Below, piece by piece: positions 1 through 7,226 of a stretch of 15,023 nt of DNA. The notes beneath the pieces are model-generated. The model was given only the letters and a program-made list of their open reading frames with translations, made no database searches and was not told the DNA's origin. The DNA is taken from positions 1 through 15,023 of the forward strand of contig JAQWJG010000043.1 of assembly GCA_029248485.1 (NCBI GenBank), read 5' to 3'. Positions within the stretch are counted from its first letter, which is position 1. Each line of letters starts with the position of its first letter. This stretch comes from SAR86 cluster bacterium. GTDB lineage: Bacteria > Pseudomonadota > Gammaproteobacteria > SAR86 > D2472. Made by a program: the position numbers and the translations under genes.

Positions 1-491
1 CCAGGAGTGTTTATAGTGCCAGGTGATACAGCATTTACTCTAATTCCATTTCTAGCAACTTCCTTAGCAACAGACTGAGTAAGATTATTTACAGCTGCTT
101 TACTTGCTGCATATATGGAATTAAAAGCATAGCCCCTAATAGCTGAGTTAGAGGAAATATTAACTATAGATGCAGGGATTGATTGTTCTTTCAAGGACAC
201 TATCTCAACTTGAAGGCATTTCCATAATGTTGTGAAAGTTAAATCAAGCGTCGCTTGAACATCCTCGAGTGAATAATTTTCTACCGGTCCTAAGCCTTTT
301 GATGCAGCTGCATTATTGCAAACACAATCTAATATATTAAATGTATCTAAAGTGGCTTTAATCATTTGTTGGATATCATTGGTCTCAGTGAGATCAGCTT
401 CAAAACTTGCTGCAGAATTTGGAAAAAATGAATTTATTTCTTTGGCTACCCTCTCGGCTGATTGTTTATTTAAATCTACAATCATAACTTT
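1..491. repeat. Left arm of diverged inverted repeat (SDR coding sequence)
   Basis: The reverse complement of 1-491 aligns without gaps to 687-1177: both arms are 491 nt and code for the same part of an SDR. By hand count the outer 118 nt differ at about 10 positions, all synonymous, and the inner 160 nt at about 25 positions. The translated arms differ at 16 of 163 residues. The window cuts the arm at position 1, so the repeat may continue. Confidence 0.9.
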
Positions 492-581
492 TGATCCATG
501 AGAAGCTAAAATTTTAGCGATGCCCTCTCCAATACCTTGACCGGCTCCTGTGACTAAAGATACTTTGTTTTCTAAATCCAA
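1..581 (-). CDS. SDR-family NAD(P)-dependent oxidoreductase, 3' end beyond window
   Basis: A classical short-chain dehydrogenase that should oxidise or reduce an alcohol/carbonyl with NAD(H); the substrate is unknown. The 193 visible codons show the Rossmann glycine motif TGAGQGIG (residues 11-18), an Asp at the end of strand beta-2 (D36, typical of NAD rather than NADP preference), the NNAA motif (89-92), the catalytic Ser in NISSNS (near 144), and YAASK with Tyr157 and Lys161. Translation most likely starts at TTG 581-579, because AAGGAG lies 6 nt upstream and the next residues (DLENKVSLVTG) are the usual SDR opening. The stop of an alpha/beta hydrolase stump lies 1 nt upstream, so the two were an operon. 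The C-terminal third lies beyond position 1. It is the left arm of an inverted repeat with the SDR at 657-1358. Family is certain; function is open. Confidence 0.9.
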   Translation of the reverse strand, partial: MDLENKVSLVTGAGQGIGEGIAKILASHGSKVMIVDLNKQSAERVAKEINSFFPNSAASFEADLTETNDIQQMIKATLDTFNILDCVCNNAAASKGLGPVENYSLEDVQATLDLTFTTLWKCLQVEIVSLKEQSIPASIVNISSNSAIRGYAFNSIYAASKAAVNNLTQSVAKEVARNGIRVNAVSPGTINTP

Positions 582-582
582 T

Positions 583-690
583 TCAAGCTCCTTTTAAATG
601 GCTGATTAAAAATTTTAAAATATAATTATAGGTTGGTATTCTGTTGGTTTCATTAAGTGTTTCATGCCTTGCTCCATCAACGAGATAAAG
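583..690 (-). pseudogene. C-terminal stump of an alpha/beta hydrolase (lysophospholipase/monoacylglycerol lipase type)
   Basis: On the minus strand the 35 codons before TGA 585-583 read LYLVDGARHETLNETNR and so on, ending HLKGA. This matches the tail of Hydrolase_4/serine aminopeptidase-type lipases, where the His of G-x-RHE-x-LNE is the catalytic histidine. Upstream of about 690 the same frame runs into the antisense of the plus-strand SDR, so the first part of the gene (nucleophile elbow, acid residue) is missing here. The stump abuts the left SDR (1 nt gap), which indicates an original hydrolase-SDR operon. The call rests on a short motif, but the motif is characteristic. The exact break could lie a few bases either way because AAAGTT (687-692) could belong to both sequences. 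Confidence 0.7.
588..593 (-). promoter_or_regulatory. Shine-Dalgarno site fixing the TTG start of the left SDR
   Basis: On the minus strand AAGGAG is followed by 6 nt and then TTG at 581. The site sits inside the last codons of the upstream hydrolase stump. It supports a TTG start and translational coupling of hydrolase and SDR. No ATG or GTG with better spacing was seen. Confidence 0.65.
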
Positions 691-1358
691 TTCTGATTGT
701 AGATTTAAATAAACAATCAGCTGAGAAGGTAACCAGTGAAATAAATTCACTTTTTCCAAATTCTGCAGCATGTTTTGAGGCAGATTTAACTGACACAAAT
801 GCTATCCAATCAATGATTAAAGCAACCATATCTACATTTAATAAACTAGATTGTATTTGTAATAATGCGGCCGCATCAAAAGGCTTAGGGCCAGTTGAAA
901 ATTATTCACTTGAGGATGTTCAAGCAACACTTGATTTAACTTTCACATCATTATGGAAATGCCTTCAAGTTGAGATCATGTCCTTAAAGGAGCAATCAAT
1001 TTCTGCGTCCATAGTTAATATTTCTTCTAACTCAGCTATCAGAGGTTATGCTTTTAATTCCATATATGCAGCTAGCAAAGCAGCTGTAAATAACCTTACT
1101 CAGTCTGTTGCCAAGGAAGTTGCTAGAAATGGAATTAGAGTAAATGCTGTTTCGCCAGGAACGATTAACACTCCTGGTGTAATGCAATATTTTGAGGCTG
1201 AGCCAAAAGCAAAAGAAATGCTTGAAAAATCTTCTCTGTTGCGACGGATTGGTGAGCCAGAAGAAATTGGTGAACTCGTATCATTCCTTCTTTCAGATAG
1301 AGCCTCCTATATAACAGGGCAAGTTATTTCTGTAGATGGTGGCTCATCAATCAATTAA
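657..1358 (+). CDS. SDR-family oxidoreductase, 5'-truncated copy lacking the Rossmann glycine motif
   Basis: This encodes most of an SDR: Asp after beta-2 (VDLNKQ, D16), NNAA (69-72), catalytic Ser in NISSNS (near 124), YAASK with Tyr137 and Lys141, PG motif (SPGTINTPG), and the usual C-terminal ITGQVISVDGG. The only usable start is GTG 657, directly after an in-frame TAA, and no ribosome binding site precedes it. Compared with the left copy, the first 30 residues, including TGxGxGIG, are gone. They are replaced by 10 unrelated residues (MFHALLHQRD) that are antisense to the hydrolase stump. Without the cofactor-binding turn the product should not be active. The rest is well conserved, so the damage is recent or an assembly artefact. 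A stop-to-start gap of 6 nt leads to the nuclease gene downstream. Confidence 0.75.
   Translation: MFHALLHQRDKVLIVDLNKQSAEKVTSEINSLFPNSAACFEADLTDTNAIQSMIKATISTFNKLDCICNNAAASKGLGPVENYSLEDVQATLDLTFTSLWKCLQVEIMSLKEQSISASIVNISSNSAIRGYAFNSIYAASKAAVNNLTQSVAKEVARNGIRVNAVSPGTINTPGVMQYFEAEPKAKEMLEKSSLLRRIGEPEEIGELVSFLLSDRASYITGQVISVDGGSSIN
687..1177. repeat. Right arm of diverged inverted repeat (SDR coding sequence)
   Basis: Partner of 1-491, in inverted orientation with a 195-nt spacer. Similarity starts abruptly at about 687, codon AAA of the motif KVLIVDLN, which marks the junction. It very likely extends past 1177 but the partner sequence lies outside the window. Confidence 0.9.
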
Positions 1359-1364
1359 TTCACA

Positions 1365-2054
1365 ATGATCAACAAATTATATGAATATCCGGCACTTGAA
1401 CGTGTTGAAAAAAATGATGTTCGATATTATCGAGATTCTAAAGAAAATCTTGTACCTTCTGTGACAACAATACTTTCTGCAACTGGTGATCATTCTGGAA
1501 TAGATGCATGGACGAGAAGGGTAGGTCCAAAAACTGCTAAAGAGGTTGTGGATGAGGCAACAACAATAGGAACCGCTGTTCACTTAGCAATTGAAAACTA
1601 TCTACACGGGCTTGATTGGGAGCAATTTACCGAAGATAGACTTGGCTTGATGGCGCATCAGATTGCAAAGAGATTTATTGATGACTGTTTGGGAGATATT
1701 GAGGAGGTTTGGGGTCTTGAATCTGGCCTGGTTGTTGATGGTCTATATGCTGGAACAGCTGATTGTATTGGTATATTTAAGGGTAAACCTACAATCATTG
1801 ATTTTAAAACAGCAAAAAAAATAAAAAGGAAAGATTGGATAGAAGATTACTTTTTACAAGGCGCTGCTTATGCTAATGCTCACAATGTTATGTATGAAAC
1901 TAACATTGAATCAATTGCAATTTTAATGGTAGATCGCGATCTTTTATTCAAAGAGTTTCTTGTAAAAAATAAAGAATTTGAAAGCTATACAGATAAATGG
2001 AAACAGCGGATTATAGGTTATTATAAAAAGCATGAAATTTTAGGGAGAGAATAA
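1365..2054 (+). CDS. PD-(D/E)XK superfamily nuclease, phage exonuclease-like
   Basis: A 229-residue protein with the signatures of the PD-(D/E)XK (Cas4/RecB/MGME1-like) nuclease fold: GTAVHLAIE (His73, Glu77) as motif I, GTAD with Asp133, IDFKT with Asp146 and Lys148 as the catalytic core, and QGAAY with Gln165 and Tyr169 as the trailing motif. Nucleases of this type cut or resect DNA using divalent metal. The N-terminal pattern RYY...PSVTTIL and the compact size resemble exonucleases in marine T4-like and T7-like phages, judged from memory. It sits between two SDR genes with no other phage gene in view; its stop abuts the next ATG. No ribosome binding site is visible before ATG 1365. Biological role in this context is unknown: a stray phage-derived gene, a repair exonuclease or part of a defence function are all possible. 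Confidence 0.75.
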   Translation: MINKLYEYPALERVEKNDVRYYRDSKENLVPSVTTILSATGDHSGIDAWTRRVGPKTAKEVVDEATTIGTAVHLAIENYLHGLDWEQFTEDRLGLMAHQIAKRFIDDCLGDIEEVWGLESGLVVDGLYAGTADCIGIFKGKPTIIDFKTAKKIKRKDWIEDYFLQGAAYANAHNVMYETNIESIAILMVDRDLLFKEFLVKNKEFESYTDKWKQRIIGYYKKHEILGRE

Positions 2055-2792
2055 ATGAATGATTTAAAAGATAGGATAGTAATGATCACTGGTGCTAGCT
2101 CTGGGTTTGGTAAGGAAGCTGCAAAAATGTGCGTTGAGCTAGGAGCAAAAGTAGTTTTAGGTGCTCGTAGAGAGGACAAATTAAAAGAACTATGCGATGA
2201 ACTTGGCGCTGACTCGGCTATATACAAAGCTACAGATGTTACTTCAAAAGAACAGATGCATGCATTGGCACAACATGGTATTGAAACATTCGGAAGAATT
2301 GATTCATTGGTAAACAATGCTGGAGTAATGCCTCTCTCATTACTTGAAAAGGGCAGAACCGATGAATGGGATCATATGATAGACGTAAACATTAAAGGTG
2401 TTTTATATGGAATCGACTCAGTCTATTCCCATATGCTGGCAAGAGAGTCAGGTCAAATAATCAATATTTCCTCTGTGGCAGGTAAAAGAGTTATGCCCGG
2501 AAGCGCAGTTTACTCAGGAACAAAATATGCTGTCAGAGCTATCTCTGAAGGTTTGAGATTGGAATCTTCTGGAAAAATTCAAGTAACTTGCATCTATCCT
2601 GGTGCTTTTAAAACTGAGCTGGCTTTTTCTATTAAAGATGAATCAATGCTTGAAGCATTAATGAGTAGGGGCATTGGCAACATTGCTCAACCAGCTGAAA
2701 GAGTGGCCGAATCTATAATATATGCTCTTCAGCTTGATCCAGGAGTTTCAGTTAATGAGATAGTAATCAGACCAACTGCACAAGAAGCCTAG
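2055..2792 (+). CDS. SDR-family NADP-dependent oxidoreductase (clavaldehyde-dehydrogenase-like group)
   Basis: A complete 245-residue classical SDR. It has TGASSGFG (12-19), a basic ARR after beta-2 (R38, R39) that suggests NADP(H), NNAG (87-90), INISS with the catalytic Ser near 139-140, YSGTK with Tyr153 and Lys157, and the PG turn YPGAFKTEL (181-189). The F in TGASSGFG and the YSGTKYAVRAISEGLR helix are typical of the broad group that includes YdfG- and clavulanate-type reductases; substrate cannot be told. It is a different subfamily from the two SDRs at the left end. AGGGAGAG about 5 nt before ATG 2055 is a good ribosome binding site, and the nuclease stop TAA (2052-2054) is immediately adjacent, so the two are co-transcribed. 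The amidohydrolase follows 8 nt later. Confidence 0.93.
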   Translation: MNDLKDRIVMITGASSGFGKEAAKMCVELGAKVVLGARREDKLKELCDELGADSAIYKATDVTSKEQMHALAQHGIETFGRIDSLVNNAGVMPLSLLEKGRTDEWDHMIDVNIKGVLYGIDSVYSHMLARESGQIINISSVAGKRVMPGSAVYSGTKYAVRAISEGLRLESSGKIQVTCIYPGAFKTELAFSIKDESMLEALMSRGIGNIAQPAERVAESIIYALQLDPGVSVNEIVIRPTAQEA

Positions 2793-2800
2793 CAAATATA

Positions 2801-4471
2801 GTGTTTAGAACCTTTCTTTTTATCATTAGCATCTATGCTCCAGCATCACTAGCAGCCATTGAATGTATTGAAGCTGATTTAATTCTTCACAAAGGCAATA
2901 TTTACACTGGAAATGGTGAGGATTCATTTGTTGGTTCCATTGCCTCAAAAGACTCAAATATTACTTATGTTGGCAGTTCTTTATCAGATACTGATTTAAC
3001 TTGTTCTGGAGCAGAAGTTATATTTTTAAATGGTAGTTATGTGTTTCCAGGGTTCGTTGATGCTCATGCTCATCTTAAGGGAATTGGCTACAGAGAACTC
3101 ACTCTTAATCTACAAGGAATCTCTTCATTAAGTGAAACTCTGGAAGTTGTAAGAAATTATTTATTAAAACAAAATCCTGGAGAGTGGGTTATAGGTCGCG
3201 GCTGGATTGATAAGGTTTGGCCTGAAAAAAGATTTCCAAACAAACAGGATCTAGATGCTTTTTCTCCAGACAATCCAATTGTCTTAGAAAGGGCTGATGG
3301 GCATGCGGTTGTTGTGAACAGTTTAGTCTTGAAGCTAGCAAGCATAGATTCAACCACGAAAGATCCACAAGGAGGTTTTATAGAAAAAGATCAAAAAGGT
3401 GAGCCAACTGGTTTACTCGTTGATATGGCGATGAATCTAATCACAGACTTTATACCAAAATTAAGTAGAGCTAACGATAAAGAGGCTTTCCTCCAGGGTA
3501 TTAAAAGGAATGTAAGTCTAGGGTGGACTCAAATACATGTGCCTGGAGGAACTTTTGAAGATATCTCAATTTTAAATGAAATTAAATCTGAGAATAATTT
3601 ACTCCAAAGAATTTATTTTATGGTGAGCGATGGTGAGCCTGCAGACCGTTTAATTGAGAATGGACCAATAATCGATCCTGATCATTTTTTAACCGTTCGA
3701 GCAATTAAAATGTATGCTGATGGAGCTCTGGGTTCGCGTGGAGCAGCATTACTAGAAAAGTACAGTGATTATGATGGTAAGGGGGTTTTTATTTTTCTTG
3801 AAGAAGATACAAAACCCAGGTTATCGAAAGCATTAAAAAAAGGTATTCAGATTGGAACACATGCTATTGGAGATCATGGTAATAGAGTAGTTCTTGATTG
3901 GTATGAAGAAACATTTGCTCAAGCTGAAAAGACTCACGAGCCCTCAGAATCTCCTCGATGGAGAATAGAGCATTCACAAAATATTACGCCCATTGATCAA
4001 AAACGCTTTATTGAATTGAGTATTATTCCTTCGATGCAGCCATCTCATGCTATTGGCGATTTGCATTTTGCAGTTGAAAGGTTAGGGCTAGAGAGAATTG
4101 ATAATGCTTATGCATGGAGAAATCTTATTGATCAGGGTCTGATTATTGCAGGCGGGACAGATGCGCCAGTTGAGATTGGTGATCCAAGAATAGAGTTCTA
4201 TGCCGCTGTTACCAGAAAAGATGTTGATGGGTATCATGCTGATGGCTGGAATCTTGATCAGAGGCTCACTCGATTTGAGGCATTAAAGATGTTTACTATA
4301 TGGCCTGCAATTGCTTCTTTTCAAGAGAATGTGAAGGGCACAATTGAGGTTGGTAAACTTGCTGATTTTTCTATTTTTGATCAAGATTTAATGAGTATTC
4401 CTGAGGCCAAGATCCTAGAATCAAAAAATATATTAACTGTTGTAGGGGGAAAAGTTGTTTTTCAGGAATGA
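2801..4471 (+). CDS. Secreted YtcJ-type amidohydrolase (amidohydrolase 3 family)
   Basis: A 556-residue metal-dependent hydrolase that would cleave an amide, N-formyl or similar C-N bond. Residues 1-19 form a signal peptide with a likely cut after SLA, so it should act in the periplasm. The YtcJ features follow in order: DAHAH (87-91) with the metal-binding histidines, ADGH (165-168), IKMYADGALGSRGA with Lys303 where family members keep their bridging lysine, GTHAIGD with His354, IEHSQ with His391, and GGTDAPVE with Asp454. The C-terminal beta-sandwich piece GTIEVGKLADFSIFDQD is present. The start is GTG 2801, with no clear ribosome binding site, 8 nt after the SDR stop; no other start keeps the signal peptide. 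Substrates in this family are poorly known. It ends 2 nt from the convergent GMC gene. Confidence 0.92.
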   Translation: MFRTFLFIISIYAPASLAAIECIEADLILHKGNIYTGNGEDSFVGSIASKDSNITYVGSSLSDTDLTCSGAEVIFLNGSYVFPGFVDAHAHLKGIGYRELTLNLQGISSLSETLEVVRNYLLKQNPGEWVIGRGWIDKVWPEKRFPNKQDLDAFSPDNPIVLERADGHAVVVNSLVLKLASIDSTTKDPQGGFIEKDQKGEPTGLLVDMAMNLITDFIPKLSRANDKEAFLQGIKRNVSLGWTQIHVPGGTFEDISILNEIKSENNLLQRIYFMVSDGEPADRLIENGPIIDPDHFLTVRAIKMYADGALGSRGAALLEKYSDYDGKGVFIFLEEDTKPRLSKALKKGIQIGTHAIGDHGNRVVLDWYEETFAQAEKTHEPSESPRWRIEHSQNITPIDQKRFIELSIIPSMQPSHAIGDLHFAVERLGLERIDNAYAWRNLIDQGLIIAGGTDAPVEIGDPRIEFYAAVTRKDVDGYHADGWNLDQRLTRFEALKMFTIWPAIASFQENVKGTIEVGKLADFSIFDQDLMSIPEAKILESKNILTVVGGKVVFQE

Positions 4472-4473
4472 GA

Positions 4474-6069
4474 CTATCTGTTATTTAAAATCAAATCAGC
4501 ACATTTAGCCCCAATAACATTACAGGTTGCATTGGTATTACCTGAAATAATGTTTGGGAATATTGATGCATCCGCTACCCTCAACCCTGATATACCTTTC
4601 ACTTTTAATTGGTTATCAACCACACATTCTTTCGTTTCCCCCATCTTACAAGTACCTACTGGATGATAAACTGATAAAGATTCATTCTTGATAAATTCCT
4701 CAATGTCAGCTTTATTAATGCACTTGATTCCTGGGTGTAATTCTCTTGCTTCTAATTCTTGCATGGGAGAAGTTTTAAATATCTCTCGAGTCTTCTCAAG
4801 ACCCTCTATCATCCATTGCATATCTTCTTGTTTATCGAGGTAATTTGCATAGATTTTTGGAGCATCAAAAGGATTAGAGGATGCAAGCTCGAGATGACCA
4901 CGGCTTTTAGGTCTTAAATTACAAACAGAAGCTGTGATGCCTGATGAAGGTTTCATTGCACCACTCTTGTGATATTTTCCTGCTCCTGGAGCAAAATGAA
5001 TTTGTGCATTGGGCGTCTTTACCTTGTCATTTGTTTTAAAAAATACACCAATGTCTGATGCAGGATAAGTCATCAACCCTTTATGTTGTATAAAGTATTC
5101 CAATAAGTTTTTGGCCATTCCTAGAGGCTTCATAAGCTCACTAAAGGTTTTTAATTTCTTAATTTTGTAGCTGATATTAACCGTAAGATGATCTTGTAAA
5201 TTTTGTCCAACACCAGGCAAATCTTTAACTACTGCTATATTATGTTGCATCAGGTGCTCCTTAGGCCCTATGCCAGACAGCATCAGCGTTTGAGGAGAGT
5301 TTATACTTCCACCACAAAGAACTATTTCAGAGGTGCATCCGATAATATTGCTTCCTTTTTTATTTTTAATTTTTACACCAATAGCTTTTTTATTTGATGT
5401 GATAATCTTTTCTACCAAAGTATTAGTTAATAAATGCAAATTGGATCTATCTAATACTGGTTTTAAAAAGGCATCGGATGCACTAAACCTCTGCCCATCT
5501 TTGATATTAACTTGATATTGACCATAACCCTCTTGATCCTCACCATTAAAATCATTATTTTTCATGAAACCATATTTTTTACATGCATTTAAAAATGATT
5601 TAGAAGCCTCTAAAATTGGTTCATAAGTTTCTACCCATAGAGAGCCAAAATTTCCATGGTACTGATCTCTATGATTTTGATTATTCTCTAGTGAAATAAA
5701 ATATTTCATTAAATCTCTATAACCCCATCCTTTATTGCCAACTTTTTCCCATTCTTCATAGTCATCAGCTTGTCCTCTGATGTAAAGCATTCCATTGATT
5801 GAGCTACTTCCTCCAAGAGTCTTGCCTCGAGGCCAGTTAATAGTTCTGTTATTTAAATTCTTTTCTGGTTCTGTTTCATAGCCCCAACCATACTTTTTAT
5901 TTTTAAATAAAGAGCTTGCAGCCAATGGCATCTTTATAGGTGAAAAATTATCCATTGGGCCAGCTTCTATGAGGAGAACTGAGTTATCGGGGTTTTCTGA
6001 AAGTTTATTTGCTAAAACACAACCTGCACTTCCTGCGCCAATAATGATATATTTGTGGCTAAATTTCAT
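4474..6069 (-). CDS. GMC-family FAD-dependent oxidoreductase (choline dehydrogenase-like)
   Basis: A full-length 531-residue glucose-methanol-choline oxidoreductase, which oxidises an alcohol to an aldehyde or ketone using FAD. It begins with the FAD-binding GAGSAG (11-16) and LLIEAG (Glu35 binds the ribose), followed by the GMC signature around RGKTLGGSSSINGM (81-94) and the second signature CGGSINSPQTLMLSGIGP. The catalytic pair is His469 in YHPVGTCKMG and Asn513 in SGNTNAT. Length and layout match BetA-like dehydrogenases and the many alcohol dehydrogenase paralogues in marine bacteria; no betaine genes are nearby, so choline is not assured. There is no signal peptide. It starts 26 nt from the divergent peptidase gene and ends 2 nt from the convergent amidohydrolase, with no hairpin between them. 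Confidence 0.95.
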   Translation of the reverse strand: MKFSHKYIIIGAGSAGCVLANKLSENPDNSVLLIEAGPMDNFSPIKMPLAASSLFKNKKYGWGYETEPEKNLNNRTINWPRGKTLGGSSSINGMLYIRGQADDYEEWEKVGNKGWGYRDLMKYFISLENNQNHRDQYHGNFGSLWVETYEPILEASKSFLNACKKYGFMKNNDFNGEDQEGYGQYQVNIKDGQRFSASDAFLKPVLDRSNLHLLTNTLVEKIITSNKKAIGVKIKNKKGSNIIGCTSEIVLCGGSINSPQTLMLSGIGPKEHLMQHNIAVVKDLPGVGQNLQDHLTVNISYKIKKLKTFSELMKPLGMAKNLLEYFIQHKGLMTYPASDIGVFFKTNDKVKTPNAQIHFAPGAGKYHKSGAMKPSSGITASVCNLRPKSRGHLELASSNPFDAPKIYANYLDKQEDMQWMIEGLEKTREIFKTSPMQELEARELHPGIKCINKADIEEFIKNESLSVYHPVGTCKMGETKECVVDNQLKVKGISGLRVADASIFPNIISGNTNATCNVIGAKCADLILNNR

Positions 6070-6085
6070 TAATCTAATATCTCTC

Positions 6086-6090
6086 AGGGA
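6086..6090 (+). promoter_or_regulatory. Shine-Dalgarno site deciding the start of the S51 peptidase
   Basis: AGGGA lies 5 nt before ATG 6096. The upstream in-frame ATG at 6090 overlaps this site and would have no spacing, so 6096 is the better start. The 26 nt between the GMC start and this start carry both genes' leader sequences. Confidence 0.55.
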
Positions 6091-6095
6091 TGAAA

Positions 6096-6788
6096 ATGCG
6101 TCAAGTAATTGCTATTGGTGGTGGGGGTTTTGGTAGGACCCAAGAATCAAATTTAATTGAACAGTTTATTTTAGATCAAACAGCTAACAAGAGCCCAAAA
6201 ATTTGTTTTATTCCAACTGCTACTGGAGATTTAGATCCATATGTTGTTAATTATTATTCTGTATTTTCAAAGCTTGATTGTGAGCCAACGCATATTAGTT
6301 TTTTTAAAAGAACCATTGATCTTGAAGAACATATTTTAAAACAAGATGTAATTTTTGTTGGGGGAGGTAATACAAAAAGCATGTTAGCTGTTTGGAGGGA
6401 TTGGGGTTTAGATCTCATTCTGAAAAAAGCATATCAACAAGGAATAGTGATGAGCGGTGTCAGCGCTGGAGCCATTTGTTGGTTCGAGACTGGATTAACT
6501 GATTCATGGGCCAGCGAACTTAAGATGATGGAATGTATGAACTTTATTCCAGGCAATTGTGCGCCTCACTATGATGAGGAGCCAGAAAGGCGTCCAGCAA
6601 CTAAAAAATTTCTTGAAGACGAGTCTATTAACTTTATGTATGGAATTGAAGGAGGAGCAGCCCTTCATTTTATTGACGAACAACCAACCTCAACTATTAG
6701 ATTTAAACCAAATAAAAATGCATACAAAGTTACGCTTGATTCTAATAAAATCTATGAGAGCCCTTATCAAATAATGGAATTAAAATAA
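6096..6788 (+). CDS. pepE: Peptidase E-like S51 serine peptidase
   Basis: A cytoplasmic peptidase of family S51 (dipeptidase E/cyanophycinase), which typically frees N-terminal aspartate from dipeptides. Numbered from ATG 6096 (230 residues, the size of Salmonella PepE), it has IGGGGFGR (7-14), FVGGGNTKSML (87-97), the nucleophile Ser123 in GVSAGAICW, a likely acid residue Asp136 in GLTDSW, and His158 in PHYDEEP. This order fits the Ser-Asp-His triad of PepE. An alternative start at 6090 adds only two residues. The stop TAA shares its last base with the ATG of the next gene (TAATG), implying coupled translation. The symbol refers to the family; aspartyl specificity is not proven. Confidence 0.88.
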   Translation: MRQVIAIGGGGFGRTQESNLIEQFILDQTANKSPKICFIPTATGDLDPYVVNYYSVFSKLDCEPTHISFFKRTIDLEEHILKQDVIFVGGGNTKSMLAVWRDWGLDLILKKAYQQGIVMSGVSAGAICWFETGLTDSWASELKMMECMNFIPGNCAPHYDEEPERRPATKKFLEDESINFMYGIEGGAALHFIDEQPTSTIRFKPNKNAYKVTLDSNKIYESPYQIMELK

Positions 6789-7225
6789 TGAATCTTTGGT
6801 TTTTGATAAATCCTTTTGTTGCATTGCTTGCAAGATCACCTTTGCATTTTCTTATTAGTCATCAGTTGCTCGTTATTCAATTCAAAGGTAGAAAATCAGG
6901 GAAACAATATTTAGTTCCTGTTAGCTACCATAAGCATGGACTCTCATATACATGCGTGACCTTAAGATCAAATATTTGGTGGAGAAACTTAAAAGAAATC
7001 ACCCATACTCAGGTTTGGCTTAAAGGTAAATTACAAGATTGCCAAATCAATTTAGAGTTTAATAATGATGAGATTGTTGAAAGCACGCTAAGAGACCTTG
7101 TAACTAATAATAAAATTGACGCTTATTTTGCAAAGATAAAGCTCAACAAAGATGGCTCCCCGGACTTAGATGATTTAAACCAAGCAGCAAAACTTCATAC
7201 TGTTTTAAAATTTACGATTACTTAA
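6788..7225 (+). CDS. Deazaflavin-dependent nitroreductase-family protein (PNPOx-like split barrel)
   Basis: A 145-residue protein matching the DDN-like group, first known from mycobacterial F420-dependent nitroreductases. Visible marks are an N-terminal helix ending SPLHFLISH (17-25), FKGRKSGKQYLVPVSY (32-47) corresponding to the GRKSG strand-turn that contacts the cofactor phosphate, SNIWWRNLK, and a VWLKGKL strand. In known members the protein uses F420H2 or another flavin to reduce its substrate. Whether this organism makes F420 is unknown, so the cofactor is open. It overlaps the peptidase stop by 1 nt and ends 1 nt from the convergent gene at 7227. No signal peptide; the hydrophobic N-terminus could sit at the membrane. 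Confidence 0.75.
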   Translation: MNLWFLINPFVALLARSPLHFLISHQLLVIQFKGRKSGKQYLVPVSYHKHGLSYTCVTLRSNIWWRNLKEITHTQVWLKGKLQDCQINLEFNNDEIVESTLRDLVTNNKIDAYFAKIKLNKDGSPDLDDLNQAAKLHTVLKFTIT

Positions 7226-7226
7226 G

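Noticed and set aside
316..501. 61-codon plus-strand frame opposite the left SDR
   Set aside because: Antisense to the conserved SDR coding sequence; no ribosome binding site or recognisable domain.
583..798. A complete 71-residue minus-strand gene
   Set aside because: Only the last 35 codons look like protein (hydrolase tail). The first half is antisense to the plus-strand SDR, so the frame is a fusion made by the junction, not a gene.
2021..2317. 98-codon minus-strand frame opposite the second SDR
   Set aside because: Ser/Ala/Pro-rich antisense translation lying across a clear SDR coding region and its start; no motif or ribosome binding site.
4472..4473. Terminator between the convergent amidohydrolase and GMC genes
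   Set aside because: Only 2 nt separate the stops and no hairpin with a T-run was found in the flanking 40 nt.
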